A stretch of 64,000 bases of DNA from Cryptomeria japonica (Eukaryota > Streptophyta > Pinopsida > Cupressales > Cupressaceae): positions 611,757,673 to 611,821,672 of the forward strand of contig NC_081408.1 in NCBI RefSeq assembly GCF_030272615.1, read 5' to 3'. The notes beneath the pieces were generated by a model, which saw nothing but the letters and a program-made list of their open reading frames with translations, ran no database searches and was not told where the DNA came from. The position numbers and the translations under genes are program-made. Positions 48,201 through 60,191 of this stretch are shown here, one piece after another. Position 1 is the stretch's first letter; each line of letters begins with the position of its first letter.

Positions 48201-48670
48201 TTCTCCAACACCTCACAGAGTTGTAAGGGCTTTGGTGGGAATAATGTTGGAAAACCAATAATGCAATGAATTGATGAGACTTAATGGGTAAAACATAAGA
48301 TAGCTAATAAAAAATATATCAAATCCAATAATTTCCCCCTTGTTTCACCATTCAAATGATGCCATTATATGATAGATCATGGAAACCATTAGTACGTAAA
48401 GTAAGAAGTGCAAAAGAAAGAAAGAAAACTCCAAAAGAACCAATGAAATAACATGCCTCTCAAGTACCTTTTCTGAAAGATAATATATGGGTATATAAGC
48501 TCATGTGAGGAATAATATATGTTATGAAGGAAAATTAATCTATTGATAAGACTAGTATTCACATTGACAAGAGATGATCAAGAAAGTAATAGATTTTGTG
48601 GAAAATGCTAGTTGAAGAACAAAAATAAGGATGAGACATAATGACACATATGTATGAGAATGGACCTTGG
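45222..48670. other. Unassigned AT-rich tract with a possible copia LTR end
   Basis: No gene or LTR pair is found. A purine-rich block (46430-46800) and TATA-rich simple sequence (47270-47700) stand out. On the minus strand ACAAGGGGGAAAT followed by TATTGG (about 48330) looks like a polypurine tract meeting an LTR start, so a decayed copia 3' LTR may run down from 48330, but no partner is visible. Confidence 0.35.
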
Positions 48671-48680
48671 TGATGACAAA

Positions 48681-50425
48681 GGAATGAAAATATCTAAAAA
48701 CGCAACAAAATAGGGGGATATTTCTCCCAGCACACCTATTCAAATAGGTGTCAACTCTTCACTGAATCTCAAGAGCCCTCACTAGGCTAATAGGTGCTCA
48801 ATAGTATTCAACAACCCATTAGTGATTCAAAGCTTCCAAACCCTTTTACAACCATTGGAATCCATTAGATAAGGTTCAAAAAATATTTTCAAAGGTCAAG
48901 TTCAGTCGCCCAACAATTAGACCTCACCAAACTCCTTAACCCCACTCACACAAACTCAACTCCATTTAGGACTCCAACTTCTCCCTAGGCATGATTCACA
49001 ATGCCAAGGGAATTCTAAAAAACTCAAGGGATTTCATGAAACCATTTAAAAGACTCCTAAACATAGGAAAATCACTAACCTTGAGGCACCCATCCACCCT
49101 AATGGTCATAAAAGAACTTGTCAATATATCACTGGTTCACTATGGCAGCCATAACCTTGTTTATAATAGTCATAAAAATCTGAGCCATTTCTTCTCTCTA
49201 GGGATTCCTATCACATTCAATGGTCACTAAGGACTCCCACACAACTTTCAAAATTTTATTCCACTCACCAAACTCATTCATCTTATCACATTCACAAAAT
49301 CCCAGTCCACTGGGTCTTTAGGACAGCAATATACCCAGTTTTAGGATAGTCATAAAAATGGTGAGTATTTTGACTAACCAAGGGCCACAAATAATTGTTT
49401 AGGGTCATAAATAACCCATCAAACCTTCCTAATCCTTCACACAACTTCTGAGAGCCCAATATTTCACTCTCACAACCCAAACACAATCAATTCACTGTCA
49501 TTTCCAAACTAAGATAAAAACTCAGACTTGTATCACCTTTTAGAATGTGCAAACTTATATGTGGCATCCTATACAGAATAAAAACTGAAAATAGACATTT
49601 AAAATGGTCATCCAATCCATTTTCATGAGTATTTGATGATGGGATGACCAAAAATTACATATTTTTATGTCATTGGTTACCCTAGGAAGGGTTTGTGACT
49701 GATTTTACAAAATTTATGATAACTTGCTCAATACAAAATGAAAATCAATAAAAAAAAATAAAAAAATTCAAGGGCTCATTAATATTTCATGTCAAATAAA
49801 TTTAATCTATCCACAATAAATATTTCAAAGTGAAAAATGCTTGATGTCAGATTCCTACACTCTGAAAACAAGAAAAGTGTAGGGTAAACTTTGATTTTTT
49901 ATTGTTTATGCCTTAATGCATGATCCAACCAGTAGTTGTCCATTCAAATGAAGATATTTAAATGATTTTATAGCCCTTAAACATTCATAACTACCCTTTG
50001 ACTACCAACTACCAATAAAGCACTTCCTAATGCACTTTTTTTACAATAAATCTTGCATTGACAACATTGTCAATTGTGACAATTTTTGTGCAACTTGACT
50101 ATAAACCCAAAGTGAGACATATATGACTTCAAATAATCATGAATATATCATATCAGGCCCAAATATCCTTCATAAATGATAAAATACATTGTTTTATGCC
50201 TTGGACACACTTCATCTCTGTAAGGACAATTTTGACAATATGAGACAAGTAGGACCACATATTAGGACCACATATTGAACTTAGACATTACAAATTGGTC
50301 CTCAAGGACCTTATTACATGAGAATGGTAATTAGTGACCTTATTACATCTTGAAATTACTTTTAAACTTAAAATGACTCAACATGGCCAAAAATAAGCAT
50401 ACATGGTCATCTTGGTGCTCCTACA
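48681..50425 (-). repeat. 3' LTR of the gypsy-type gag-protease element
   Basis: Aligns along its length with 52508-54239, sharing AACCTATTCAAATAGGTGTC near one end (48729 and 52559) and GGTGCTC at the other. Both copies keep matching runs throughout, with scattered substitutions. Frames inside are shadows. Confidence 0.88.
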
Positions 50426-51300
50426 CCATACACCCCCACTAAGGGAAAACTCATGTCCCATGAGTACCATCCAATTTCATGTTGTTTTTGAACTCCTTGG
50501 ACACCTGAAACAAAAGGATATAAAATATAATACAAAGAAATATCATATATTATTGGGTTAAAACCCATTTTCATCCTTGTTTCACACCTAGAGGTGTCAT
50601 TTAGTGCTTGCACTTGCACTCTTTCCATTGTATCTTTAGTCCTTCCCCTCTGAACTAGACTTGGTGTATCTAAAATCTCTATTTTTTGACTAATTTTGTC
50701 CTCCACAAATGGACACATGACTGGCCCAATCAACATTCCATCAACCAACCCATTTGTCTTAGTGTTTTCAATCCTTTAAATGGCTTCAAATTCATCACAC
50801 CTTATACGTTCCTTCTTGCCAAACCTCACAATATTGGTTTTACCTTTCAAATTATCATCTTCCTACAAAAAATTTATTCTAAATGCTTTTCCATCTTTCT
50901 TGATAAGGTAGGTTTTTTCTCTACCATCATACATTGTCCTTCTATCAAATTGCCAGGGTCTTCCCAATAGAAAATAACAACAAACCCTATGTAAGACATC
51001 ACATAAAACCCCAACCTTGTATTCACCAATATAAAACTCAACAAATACTTTTTAATTAACCAATAATGACTGATGATCATTTATCCAAGAGACTTTATAA
51101 GCTGCTTCATGTGGTATTCTATCTATATTCAACTTATCTACCATCTCCCTAGATACCATGTTATCTTGTGAAACCGAATCAATGAAAACCTTACATACCT
51201 TACCTCTACATTTGCATGTAGTTATAAATAAGCTCTTTCTTTGAGTGATGTCTTCTTCCTTAGGTGTTTACAACAAAGTTCTTCTAAGGATTAGTGACTC
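50407..51300 (-). pseudogene. Gypsy-type protease with altered active site
   Basis: Minus-strand translation of about 50870-51270 gives CKVFIDSVSQDNMVSREMV, then AAYKVSWINDHQSLLV, then CYFLLGRPWQFDRRTMYDG. This is the gypsy protease layout, close to that at 26403-26747, but the catalytic D-S-G reads D-S-V. The frame goes on to 50407 with an acidic EILDTPSLVQRGRTKDTMER tail and reaches the polypurine tract. No RT follows. Stops are present. Confidence 0.78.
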
Positions 51301-52480
51301 TCCTACCTCTAAAAAAAAATTTACTGGACCATGAGAGTTGGCACTATCATCTCCTTCCTCTTGGACCAGTTGTACTTTCTTATCAGTCCTTTCACCACCA
51401 GTTGATGTGGATCCTTGCCTCTTAGGACACGTAAATGATAGGTTTCCAATATCTTGGAAATTGTAGCATCTACTTGTAAAGGTATTTGAGTTCCTTCCTC
51501 CTCCAAATCTTCCTCTTGCATCATCACTTTTCTCGTTACCCTTAGTTGCTTCCTTTTGGTCCTCATATGGATGTTTTATTGTAGAAAAGGATCCCCTTCC
51601 TCTGTGGTTGTTCCCTCTTTGGTTGTTCCCTCTTCCCCTATTAGACTTATCTTTCTTTCTCTTTATCTTCTCCTCCACCCTGATAGCCAATTGAAAACAT
51701 TCTTTCACAGTTCTTGTGTTAGCAACAACCTATTCATCTTGTATATTAAATCTAAAGCCACCAAGATATCTAGCCACTTTCTCAACTTCGTCCTCATCTC
51801 TTCCTACCCTTATGATTAACTTATTAAAATCATAAGTATATGTCTACACATCTAAATCCTTTTGTTTTAAACATTGCAATTTCTTGAACAATTGAACTTA
51901 ATAATCTCTAGGAAGGAATTTGCCTTTCATTTGTGCAACCATCATGTCCCAGGATATTATCTTGGCTTTTCCCCTCTTTTTCCTCTCATCTTGTTCATAA
52001 TTCCACCATAGAAGTGCATGTCCCTTTCGTTTGGTCTTTGCCACCTTGACAATTTGATCATCAGATACATCTTCACTTTCAAAGTAGGTATCCATGCCTG
52101 CAATCCAATCTAGTAGTTCCTCCTCATTCAAATTCACACCATATATAGGTAAATCAAACCTTACCTTATATTGGTCACTTCTTACTACCTTTAACAACCT
52201 CATTGTCTATTTCTCTTCAAGATCTATCTACTCTTCTTCCTTTGCCTCTTGAGACTCTTCTTTCTCCTCCTCATAACTCACATCTCCCTACCAACATTCC
52301 TTCTTTGATTTTACTCCAAGGGTTCAAACCTTTCCAAAATAGCATTTTATGACTCTACCAACCGAGTATTCTTCTCTCTCAACTCCTACAACTCTGTGGT
52401 AGTACCAACATGCTTAAGATGCATCTTGTATTCAGCTTCTTACTCACTCTTTTCTTAAATTCCAATTATCTCCTTTAAGG
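51268..52480 (-). pseudogene. Gypsy-type gag
   Basis: The frame 51898-52203 holds the Retrotrans_gag core: PIYGVNLNEEELLDWIAGM, then ALLWWNYEQDERKKRGKAKI, then MKGKFLPRDY. After a stop it continues (YDFNKLIIRVGRDEDEVEKV) to 51268-51708, where a basic RGRGNNQRGNNHRGRGSF block precedes a knuckle CYNFQDIGNLSFTC in which the second Cys and the His are replaced. It would encode a capsid; the nucleic-acid-binding knuckle is ruined. Confidence 0.8.
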
Positions 52481-52493
52481 GTCTACTTCCTTT

Positions 52494-52504
52494 CTTTGAT
52501 ACCA
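52494..52504 (-). other. Primer binding site of the gypsy-type gag-protease element
   Basis: Minus strand TGGTATCAAAG, matching initiator methionine tRNA, 3 nt from the LTR end at 52508. Confidence 0.88.
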
Positions 52505-52507
52505 GTT

Positions 52508-54239
52508 TGATGTAGAGCATCCAAAAAACACAACAAACTAGGGGCATCTTTCTCCCAAATAACCTATTCAAATAGGTGTCAACTCTTCATAGACTCTCAA
52601 GAGCCCTCACAAGGCTAAAAGGTGCTCAATAGGCTTCAACAACCCAAAAGCAAATCCATGATTCACAACCCTTGTCCAACCATTGGAATCTATTGGATTA
52701 GGTTTAACAAATTTTTTGAAATTTCTAATTAAGTCTCCCAAAAATAGACCTCACCAAACTCTTTAACCCCACTCGCACAAACTCAACTTTTATTAGGACT
52801 CCAACTTGTCCCTAGGTATGAATCACAATACCAAGGGAATACTTACCAACCCAAGGTATTTCATGAAACCCTTGAAGAGTCTCCTCAACATAGGAAAATC
52901 ACTACTCTTGACCCACCCATCCACCCTATGGCCATAAAAAAAACTTGTTGCTATATCAATGGTTCACTGTGGTAGCCACAACCTTGTTTAGAACTGTCAT
53001 AAAAATTTGAGCCATCTCCCCTCTACAAGGATTCCTATCACCTTAAAATGTCACTAAGGACTACCACACACATTTCCCAATGGTATTCCACTCACCAAAC
53101 TCATTCATCTCATCATATTCACAAAATCTTAGTCCACTAGGTCTTTAGGACAACAATATACCCAATTTTAGGACACTCATAAAAAATAGTGAGTATTTTT
53201 ACCAATAAAGGGCCATAAATACTTGTTTAGGTTTGTCACTAACCCCTCACACCTTCCCAAGCATTCACCTAACTTCTGGGATCCCAATATTTCACTATCA
53301 CTACCCAAACAACATCAATTCACTCTCATTTCCAAACTGAGACACAAAAACACAGATTTGTGTCATCTTTTAGCATATGCGAACTTGTAGGTGCCATCCT
53401 AAAAGGAATAAAAACTAAAAATAGACATATACAAGAGTCATCCCATCCATTTTGACAATTATTTGGTGATGGGATGACCAAAAATTATATAAGTTTATGT
53501 CAGTGTTTACCCTAGCAAGGGTTTGTGACTGATTTTACAAAATTTATGATAACTTGGTCAAAATAAAGTGAAAATGAATAAAACCAAAGCCAAAACTTCA
53601 AGGACTCATTTCTCTTTCGATTCCAATAAATTTAATACTTCTAAAATAAGGATTTCATAGTGGAAAACTCTTGGTATCAGACTGCTACACCCATAAAACA
53701 AGAAAAGTGTAGGGTAAACTTTGATTTTTATTTCTTATGCCTCAATACATGATCCAACCAGCACTTGGACATGGAAATGAAAATATTTAAATTATTTTAC
53801 AGACCTCCAATGTTCATAACCACTCATTTAACACCAACTTCCAACAAACCATTTCCTAATGCACTTTTTTTACAACAAATTTTGCATTGACAACATTGTC
53901 AATTTTGACATTTTCTGTGCAACTTGACTATAAACCCAAAATGAGACCTCTATGACTTCAAAGCGTAATGAATACATCCAATTAGGCCCAAATACCCTTC
54001 ATACATGATAAAATTTCTCATTTGATTATTTGAACACACTTCAGCCCTATAAGGACAATTTTGACAATATGAGACAAGTAGGACCACATATTGAACTTAG
54101 ACATTACAAATTCGCCTTCAATGACCTTATTACATGAGAATGGTCATTAGTGACCTTATTAAATCTTGAAATTCATTTTAAACTTAAAATGACTCAACAT
54201 TTCAAAAAAGAAGCATATGGCCATCTAGGTGCTCTGGCA
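52508..54239 (-). repeat. 5' LTR of the gypsy-type gag-protease element
   Basis: Plus-strand start TGATGTAGAGCATCC and end GCTCTGGCA, so TG...CA in both readings. It pairs with 48681-50425. Confidence 0.88.
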
Positions 54240-54933
54240 CTAGTCCATAAACCCATACATGAAGCATGAGAATTGGGATAGTAATCTAAACCATAAAATT
54301 ATTAGCTGGGGATATAATGGGATGAATTGAAAGGGATAGTAGAGTAGGAAGATAATGGATAGTTCATTGCAATTATAAGAAGGTGGGTAAATGGGTGACA
54401 ATCCGTGACACTAAAGAAACATAAGGACTAGTATAACAATGGATTTTTCTACTACACATAGTGCCTCTTTGGTAGATTTTCACCATGGTACTTGTCCAGG
54501 GTTCCACAAGAAATATTTTTGACCATAGAAAAAACTAATTCTATTCACTATTTTATTAATTTCTTTTTATATTTTCTAATTTTAAAAGTTGGATACAACA
54601 GTAGATTGAAGCATGAAAATGCTTCAAGTGGATGATGTTGAGTGAATCATCTAATTTTTTTATTGTAGGAGTAGCTAGGTTATACATAACATATCCATAG
54701 TGGTAGTCACATAAGGAACTAACTAATTTATTTCAAACTTTCCCTTTTTTTCATGGTCTTTTTGATGTCTTTGATTCTCTTTTAACATAAGATCATCACT
54801 CTAGAACTCTCAAGGCTTGCTCTTAATGTTATAGCTTCTTCAAATATAGTTTTCATATTCTTGAAGATGTTTAAACATTTTGAAATGTAGTTTATGAAGG
54901 AGCTCTAATTGATTGATGCATGGAGATTCATGT
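54240..54933. other. Unassigned spacer with a small perfect hairpin
   Basis: No gene is seen. At 54606-54627 a 9-bp perfect stem (TTGAAGCAT / ATGCTTCAA) closes a GAAA loop. It has no T-run after it and no known role. Confidence 0.45.
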
Positions 54934-55751
54934 TGTTGGCATTCTACACTCTTATGAGAATAGTTTATGTTGTCATTGATGGTAACCAACCAACTGGCAA
55001 CCAACTGGCAATCATTTGGCAACCAACCGACAGTTACCTACACTGGTAGTTACTGACATCGACAATGGACTTCTACATACACCAGCAGGCACTTCATCAG
55101 CATTGGCAACAATCCATATCAACACTCAGGCCGACATGAAATAAACTTTTGTTTATTGTTTTGTAATGTAATTATCTTTTGTAAAAGCTGACATGGTACA
55201 TTGTAATAGACTCATATATGTATGAGATCTTATAGGTCATTTTTTTAATAAGATGGATGAGAAGTATAAGGCAATTTTTTATAAGGTGATATAGTTGATA
55301 ACGAAGGTTTTTGGTTATTGACAAAGCTTAAACCGGTATTGAACTTGGCATAAGAGATGCTTTTTTGATGCAGTACATTGTATTGGATTTTGATAATCCA
55401 TTTTGTAGTTAGTGTGACTCTTTATTGAGAAGTGTGCTCTAGGCTATTGGCCTCACTACATGTGCAGGCCCCTCATTGTAAGTAGTATTTATTCATTGGC
55501 TAGTTAGTAAATATTGTGGGTCACAAATCCCACCGAGGTTTTTCCCACACCTGGTTTTCTCGTTAAATATCTTGTGTTATGGTGTGTTTTCTATGTTGTC
55601 TCTATTATTCTTATTTGCTACATTAATTCTTATTTAACAGTACACTATTTTGGGATGCAAATTTTTAAATAAGTATAAATATTTTGCAAACTGGTTAGAC
55701 AATGATTCACCCCCCCTCTCAGTGTCTTTGGGACTATCACTAATTCTAACA
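54934..55751 (+). repeat. 5' LTR of the two-frame element
   Basis: 818 bp, TGTTGGCATTC to TTCTAACA. It contains a palindrome CTCATATATGTATGAG (near 55212) shared in slightly altered form with the 3' copy. Differences from the 3' LTR are mainly scattered transitions plus a small gap in the CAACTGGCAATC repeats. Confidence 0.92.
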
Positions 55752-55753
55752 AT

Positions 55754-55766
55754 TGGTATCAAAGCC
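55754..55766 (+). other. Primer binding site of the two-frame element
   Basis: TGGTATCAAAGCC, complementary to initiator methionine tRNA, 2 nt after the 5' LTR. Confidence 0.92.
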
Positions 55767-55822
55767 ATGTCCTCTATTTTTGAAAGCCTAATAGCTTGAG
55801 GAAGATTCTAACACTAGTATAG

Positions 55823-56935
55823 ATGGAGAACTTAAGAAAATAGTTGGAAGGAGCCCTTGAAGATTTTGATGCAGAAAAGGTGAAGAATATCAAACTTGAA
55901 GATGATCTAAGGACTGCACAAGATTTCATTAAAGGTCTTCAGGAGAACTTTTCTATAGCACAAAATAAAAGATAAGAACTTCATGAGAAGATGGAGAAAG
56001 ATGATGATGAAAAAGAAACACTTAGAGATAGTGCAAATAAGTTGAGACAAGAAAACAATAATATGAAGAATAAAATGCAAGATGTGACTATGAGGTTATG
56101 TAAAGATATTGAAGACATGAAGAAGAATGAAGAAGACTTGACTAGGAGTCTTAATGATGCTAGAAATGAAAATCTGAGACTTAGTCATGAAAATGATATG
56201 TTGAAGATAGATCTGACTCACATGCAACATGATAAAACCAAGCTTATGAGACAAGTTGGAATTCTGGAAAATGAGTTGGCTACTGCAAATAAACACAAAG
56301 ACAAATTCAAGAAAAGTTTAAAGGAGCTTGATGACATGTTGTAAAGTCAGAAACCCAATGGAGATACTAATGGACTTGGATTTGAAGTTGGAAAAATTTT
56401 TGGTACTACAAACAATGAAGATCAAGACAAACTAGTAAGACAACCTAATGCTTATAAATTTAATGGCAAATGTTTCAATTGCAAAAAATATGGTGATAGA
56501 GAAAATCAATGTAGATTTAGAAATAATCAGAACACAAACTCACCCACCGGTCAATGTTTTAAATGCAACAAAGTTGGTCATAATTCAGATAATTGCAGAA
56601 TGAATGTGAAATGTTACGTTTGTGGAAGATTTGGACATTTATCTAATCAAAGCAGATGACAACCAGGTCAAGGATATGGAAAGGCTATTCACATGAATAA
56701 TGTGACTTGTTATACTTGTAACAAGATTGTACATATTGCTAAATTATGTAGAAGAAAGAAAGCACCGACAAACAATATGAGATCTAGCTTGAAGGGAAAA
56801 GAGAGGGTAGAAGAAGTAAAACAAGAATTTTCTAAATAGTGGATTAAGAAGAGAGATTGGAGAACTGATGAAACTATATCTTCATCGATAGAATAGAGTA
56901 ATCCTCCACCGGCAGGAGATTCTTCATCTAATTGA
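55823..56935 (+). pseudogene. Gag with long coiled coil and four zinc knuckles
   Basis: One frame of 371 codons from the first ATG after the primer site, broken by a few stops (the first at codon 7). The longest clean part is 55991-56344. Residues about 1-175 are charged and heptad-like (KLRQENNNMKNKMQDV, NENLRLSHENDMLKIDL), predicting a coiled coil. Four CCHC motifs follow at 56471 (CFNCKKYGDRENQC, His replaced by Asp), 56555 (CFKCNKVGHNSDNC, intact), 56612 (CYVCGRFGHLSNQS, last Cys lost) and 56708 (CYTCNKIVHIAKLC, intact). It is an RNA-binding capsid-like protein, unlike the UBN2 gag at 42530-43392. The C-terminal tail is Ser/Pro-rich. Confidence 0.82.
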
Positions 56936-57074
56936 GTAATAATCCCTTAGGGGTATGGCAGCAAATTGAAAAACATACATTCTACCCTCGGTTGATGGTG
57001 AGAAAATACATTTCTTCTTTACTGGCAGGTATTAACTAGCGAGCATTTACTGATGTTTTGAAGAACCTTTTGGC

Positions 57075-57218
57075 TATAAATCATCGGGGAATCATCATTT
57101 CAAACTCACTGAGCATTCAAACTTTCTGTGAGCATGAAATCGAGCAAAGGCATTCAAGGCGAATCTGAGAAGTGTTTTCAAGTATTCAACAAGCTTTCAG
57201 ATAAGAGGTATTTTCATA
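57075..57218 (+). promoter_or_regulatory. Possible internal promoter and leader for the second frame
   Basis: TATAAAT at 57075-57081 lies in a less AT-rich stretch, about 138 bp before an ATG (57219) with A at -3 and G at +4 and a MAASS-like protein start typical of plant genes. The gap would allow a leader of roughly 105-110 nt. No transcript evidence; the call is inferred from spacing and context. Confidence 0.4.
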
Positions 57219-59998
57219 ATGGCTGCTTCATCTTTTGTTCCTAAATTTATTCCGAACCCTACCATTGTAGAGAATGTGAAACTCCCTAGGCCCATTTTCA
57301 AAATAATTCCCGAAATTGCGAAGCAAGACGACTCTATAGGAGCTTTTTCAAAAATATCTAAGGGAGTAGCATTTGTAGAAGACCCTAGGCTTTATATACA
57401 TTGCAATATAGAAGATCTAGGATCTAACAAGTTAATGAAAATGTTTAAAAAGGTCATTTGTGATGAACATGGAATTGTTAAACCCAGATACAAGATTGTG
57501 GAAACATTAGGTTTTGTGGAGATACTGAATATCCCTTAATTTCCAAAGGAAGTGGTAAAGATTGTATTGAGTAGATCACATGAAGAATTCTTATGGTTGG
57601 ATTCTATTTGTAAGATAACCTAACAAGCAATTGGGGCAGCTACTTGTTTACCCTCAACTGGTAGTAGACCTGATAAAATAGAATATTCCCAACAAAATGG
57701 TGACAAGCCTAACTGGAGAACATTTTACAATAGATCACTTAGAGTAAATGATATTAAGGACATCAATGTGAGATATGTAACTATGGTTCTTGGATACAAA
57801 TCCACATGCTAACAGACTCATTTTTGTTTCTAGTCTTTGTATTTATAGTGCAAATGAAATGATAAACAACAATGCTAAGATAGATGTGTGTGAATGGTTA
57901 AAGATGAGGTTATTGACAAACTGAAAAAGATTAAGGGAGACAAGAAGGGTACTTTCCACTTTGGAAACCTTCTGGTATGTTTAATTCTATATTTCACCAA
58001 AGAGATCCCCGATACAGGACCCAAAGACTTTGGTTATGATATACCGGTAGGAAAACAACTACAGGAAGCTTTTACCGGCACTGGAAATGATAGAGATAAC
58101 AACATAACATATTACTTTAAATCTTTCCAATCTAAGATGAGAGCTAGGGAAAGGATTCCTCAAAGCATAGTTGAAAAATATGACAAGGAAATCTGCTTTG
58201 TCATCAAAAGAGATGAAACCGAGATGGAAGTAGTAAGACCTAGAACTATTTGGGTTACTAAAATGGGTTATGAGGTTGATCTACATGTTCTAGAAACATA
58301 CGCAAAAGTACTTCTTGATGACCCTAGAGAGCCATCTAAAGAAGTTTTTGGAAATGCAGAAACCATAGAGAATAAAGTGTTTATGCAAAAAAGCACTAAG
58401 AGAAGAGAAAAATTCATTAGGGATGCATATAAGGAAGCACATAAAATCAAAGAAATTTTCATGAACCTTAGTGGCATATCGGCTAGTGAGCTTGAAGGAC
58501 TTCAACTGGAGGCACACATTTTACCGATTGACACATCTTCTGATAGTGATAGTAGTAAGGCAGTTGAGTTCAAAAGAGTGGAAAGGAAGAGAAAACCCTC
58601 ACCGGTACCCTCTCCTTCTCCTAAGAAAACAGGAACATTAATATTATTGACAATCTTCCACCACCACCTTTGGATACTGCACTGGTACACTTAGATGATC
58701 CACTGGTTATTGAAACTGAAGGTATTACACATCATGATACTAATCCTAAACCAAAGATACATTGTACAATGAATCTAGATACTAAAGAGGTAAACATTGT
58801 TGTGGATAAAGATAATTCAGAGGTTAAAACAGACATTGTTGATAATGAAAAGATTTCAAAGGAATCAGCACAAATGATTGACTCTCAGAAAGATGAGATC
58901 CCAACCCAAACAGAGCAACTAGCAAAGACTGAAAAACCTACTGAAGATAAAGGTACTTGCACAGGGCCACCAAAGACAGAGATACAGGCAGTTGAACTTT
59001 TAGAGAAATAAATTGAGGTAGAGGTACACATAGAGACAGAGAAACTAGCAATCACACAGAGATTAAAATAGTCCGAGAAACCTTTGTAGGTTGACATGCA
59101 AACCTAGCCTAGTCCATCGGAGGAAAATGCAAGTAAAATAGATACATTTGATGGAATCAAAGAGGTAATAAAGATAATTGGTCAGACATCGGGCACATCT
59201 ACAGGTGAATTCAGACCTACCAATGTTACAAAGGTACTTTTGGATTCGATCAAGAAGATAATGGATTGCAATGCATTGGTCTACAAGGCAATTGGCAACA
59301 CTATACCTATTCTTAAGTTAATTGCACCAAATAGTAACATAGATCATATTAAGGATTCTTAGGATAAATTGGACACATTGTCCAATTTTATTGTTGATAA
59401 TGTAATAACTATTGACAAGGTGAATGGGGACACAATTAAGGAGAGAGTTGAAAAAGAGACAAACAAATTCTTTGAAGACACTATAAAGAAGTGTACAAAA
59501 CACTTGAATACACTATTACCTGTACTTAACTCTACAATTTTGGAGTACAAGGAGCTATATAGGGAAACATGCAAACCTCACCTTTTGACAGAGGACATAG
59601 ATAAGGAGATCAGTAAAACACAAAAAAAAGTTGATGACATAGCTGATAATATAATTGGTTCATCCGGACATATATCAGTTTTTGAGCAGGAAATGACAAT
59701 TTTTGACGAGAAGATAGAGAAACTTGAAAAAGAGAATGCAAGGATAAGATCAAATGCTCAGGAACTTAAAAATAAACTTGGTCCTAAGTTGGACAATCTT
59801 ATCTCTCAAAGAATTGAAATCTCTAAGGCATTAGTTCAAGGAGAGTGATCACTGGAAGAACACATGCCTTATCTCATCAGCACGATCCAACAGAATGAGA
59901 CAACTTTGAATGATAGTAAAAGGTTTATGCAAAGTCTGAATGTAGTTTTGGCAGATATTTTTCAGATTGTAACCAACCAATTACAGACTTTGGGGTGA
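57219..59998 (+). pseudogene. Second long frame of unknown function in the two-frame element
   Basis: About 925 codons, now broken by roughly ten stops, a pair of compensating shifts near 57810 and 57896, and one shift near 58634. Parts: an N-terminal globular-looking region (57219-57539 and on to 57800, with IHCNIEDLGSNKLMKMF); a central region (57894-58520, with FGNLLVCLILYFTKEIPDTG); a Ser/Pro-rich basic linker (58530-58630, SPVPSPSPKK); an acidic Thr/Glu/Lys-rich region (58670-59100); and a C-terminal coiled coil (59369-59848, with EKIEKLEKENARIRSNAQEL). No protease, RT, integrase or RNase H motif is present. It may be an element-specific accessory protein or captured host sequence; I do not recognise the family. 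Confidence 0.65.
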
Positions 59999-60047
59999 AA
60001 TTTTTTGCAGTCGCTTGATTAATTTTGACAAACCTTTGTCATTGATG

Positions 60048-60191
60048 TCAAAGGGGGAGTAGTGGAGAGAAAAATTCTTATACAGAGGAGATCACTTGCT
60101 TAGGGGGAGCACATCATTTTGGACTTCAGTTTTTGGAAACAGTTTTTGGATTTTTCTCATGAGTGTTACCATCAATGTCAAAGGGGGAGAT
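60048..60191 (+). other. Polypurine tract, with a second similar tract upstream
   Basis: TCAAAGGGGGAGAT at 60178-60191 adjoins the 3' LTR. A near copy, GTCAAAGGGGGAG, lies at about 60047-60059 in the same ATTGATGTCAAAG / ATCAATGTCAAAG context. A third G-rich word, TTAGGGGGAGCAC, lies near 60098. Confidence 0.8.

Larger units (their letters stand above)
48681..54239 (-). mobile_element. Non-autonomous gypsy-type LTR retrotransposon with gag and protease only
   Basis: Direct repeats of about 1.74 kb (48681-50425 and 52508-54239) flank a short 2.08-kb interior. A primer site adjoins the right LTR (52494-52504) and a polypurine tract adjoins the left one (minus strand AGTGGGGGTGTATGG, 50426-50440). 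The interior holds gag and protease on the minus strand; RT, RNase H and integrase are missing with no room for them. The left outer edge is uncertain by about 10 bp (48671 or 48681), and no clean target duplication is seen (right flank CTAGT). Confidence 0.85.

Noticed and set aside
48666-54244. Target duplication CTTGG/CTAGT for the gag-protease element
   Set aside because: Only three of five bases agree and the left end is uncertain, so I do not count it as support.
58268-58690. Minus-strand frames opposite the second protein
   Set aside because: Antisense shadows of 57219-59998 with no motif.
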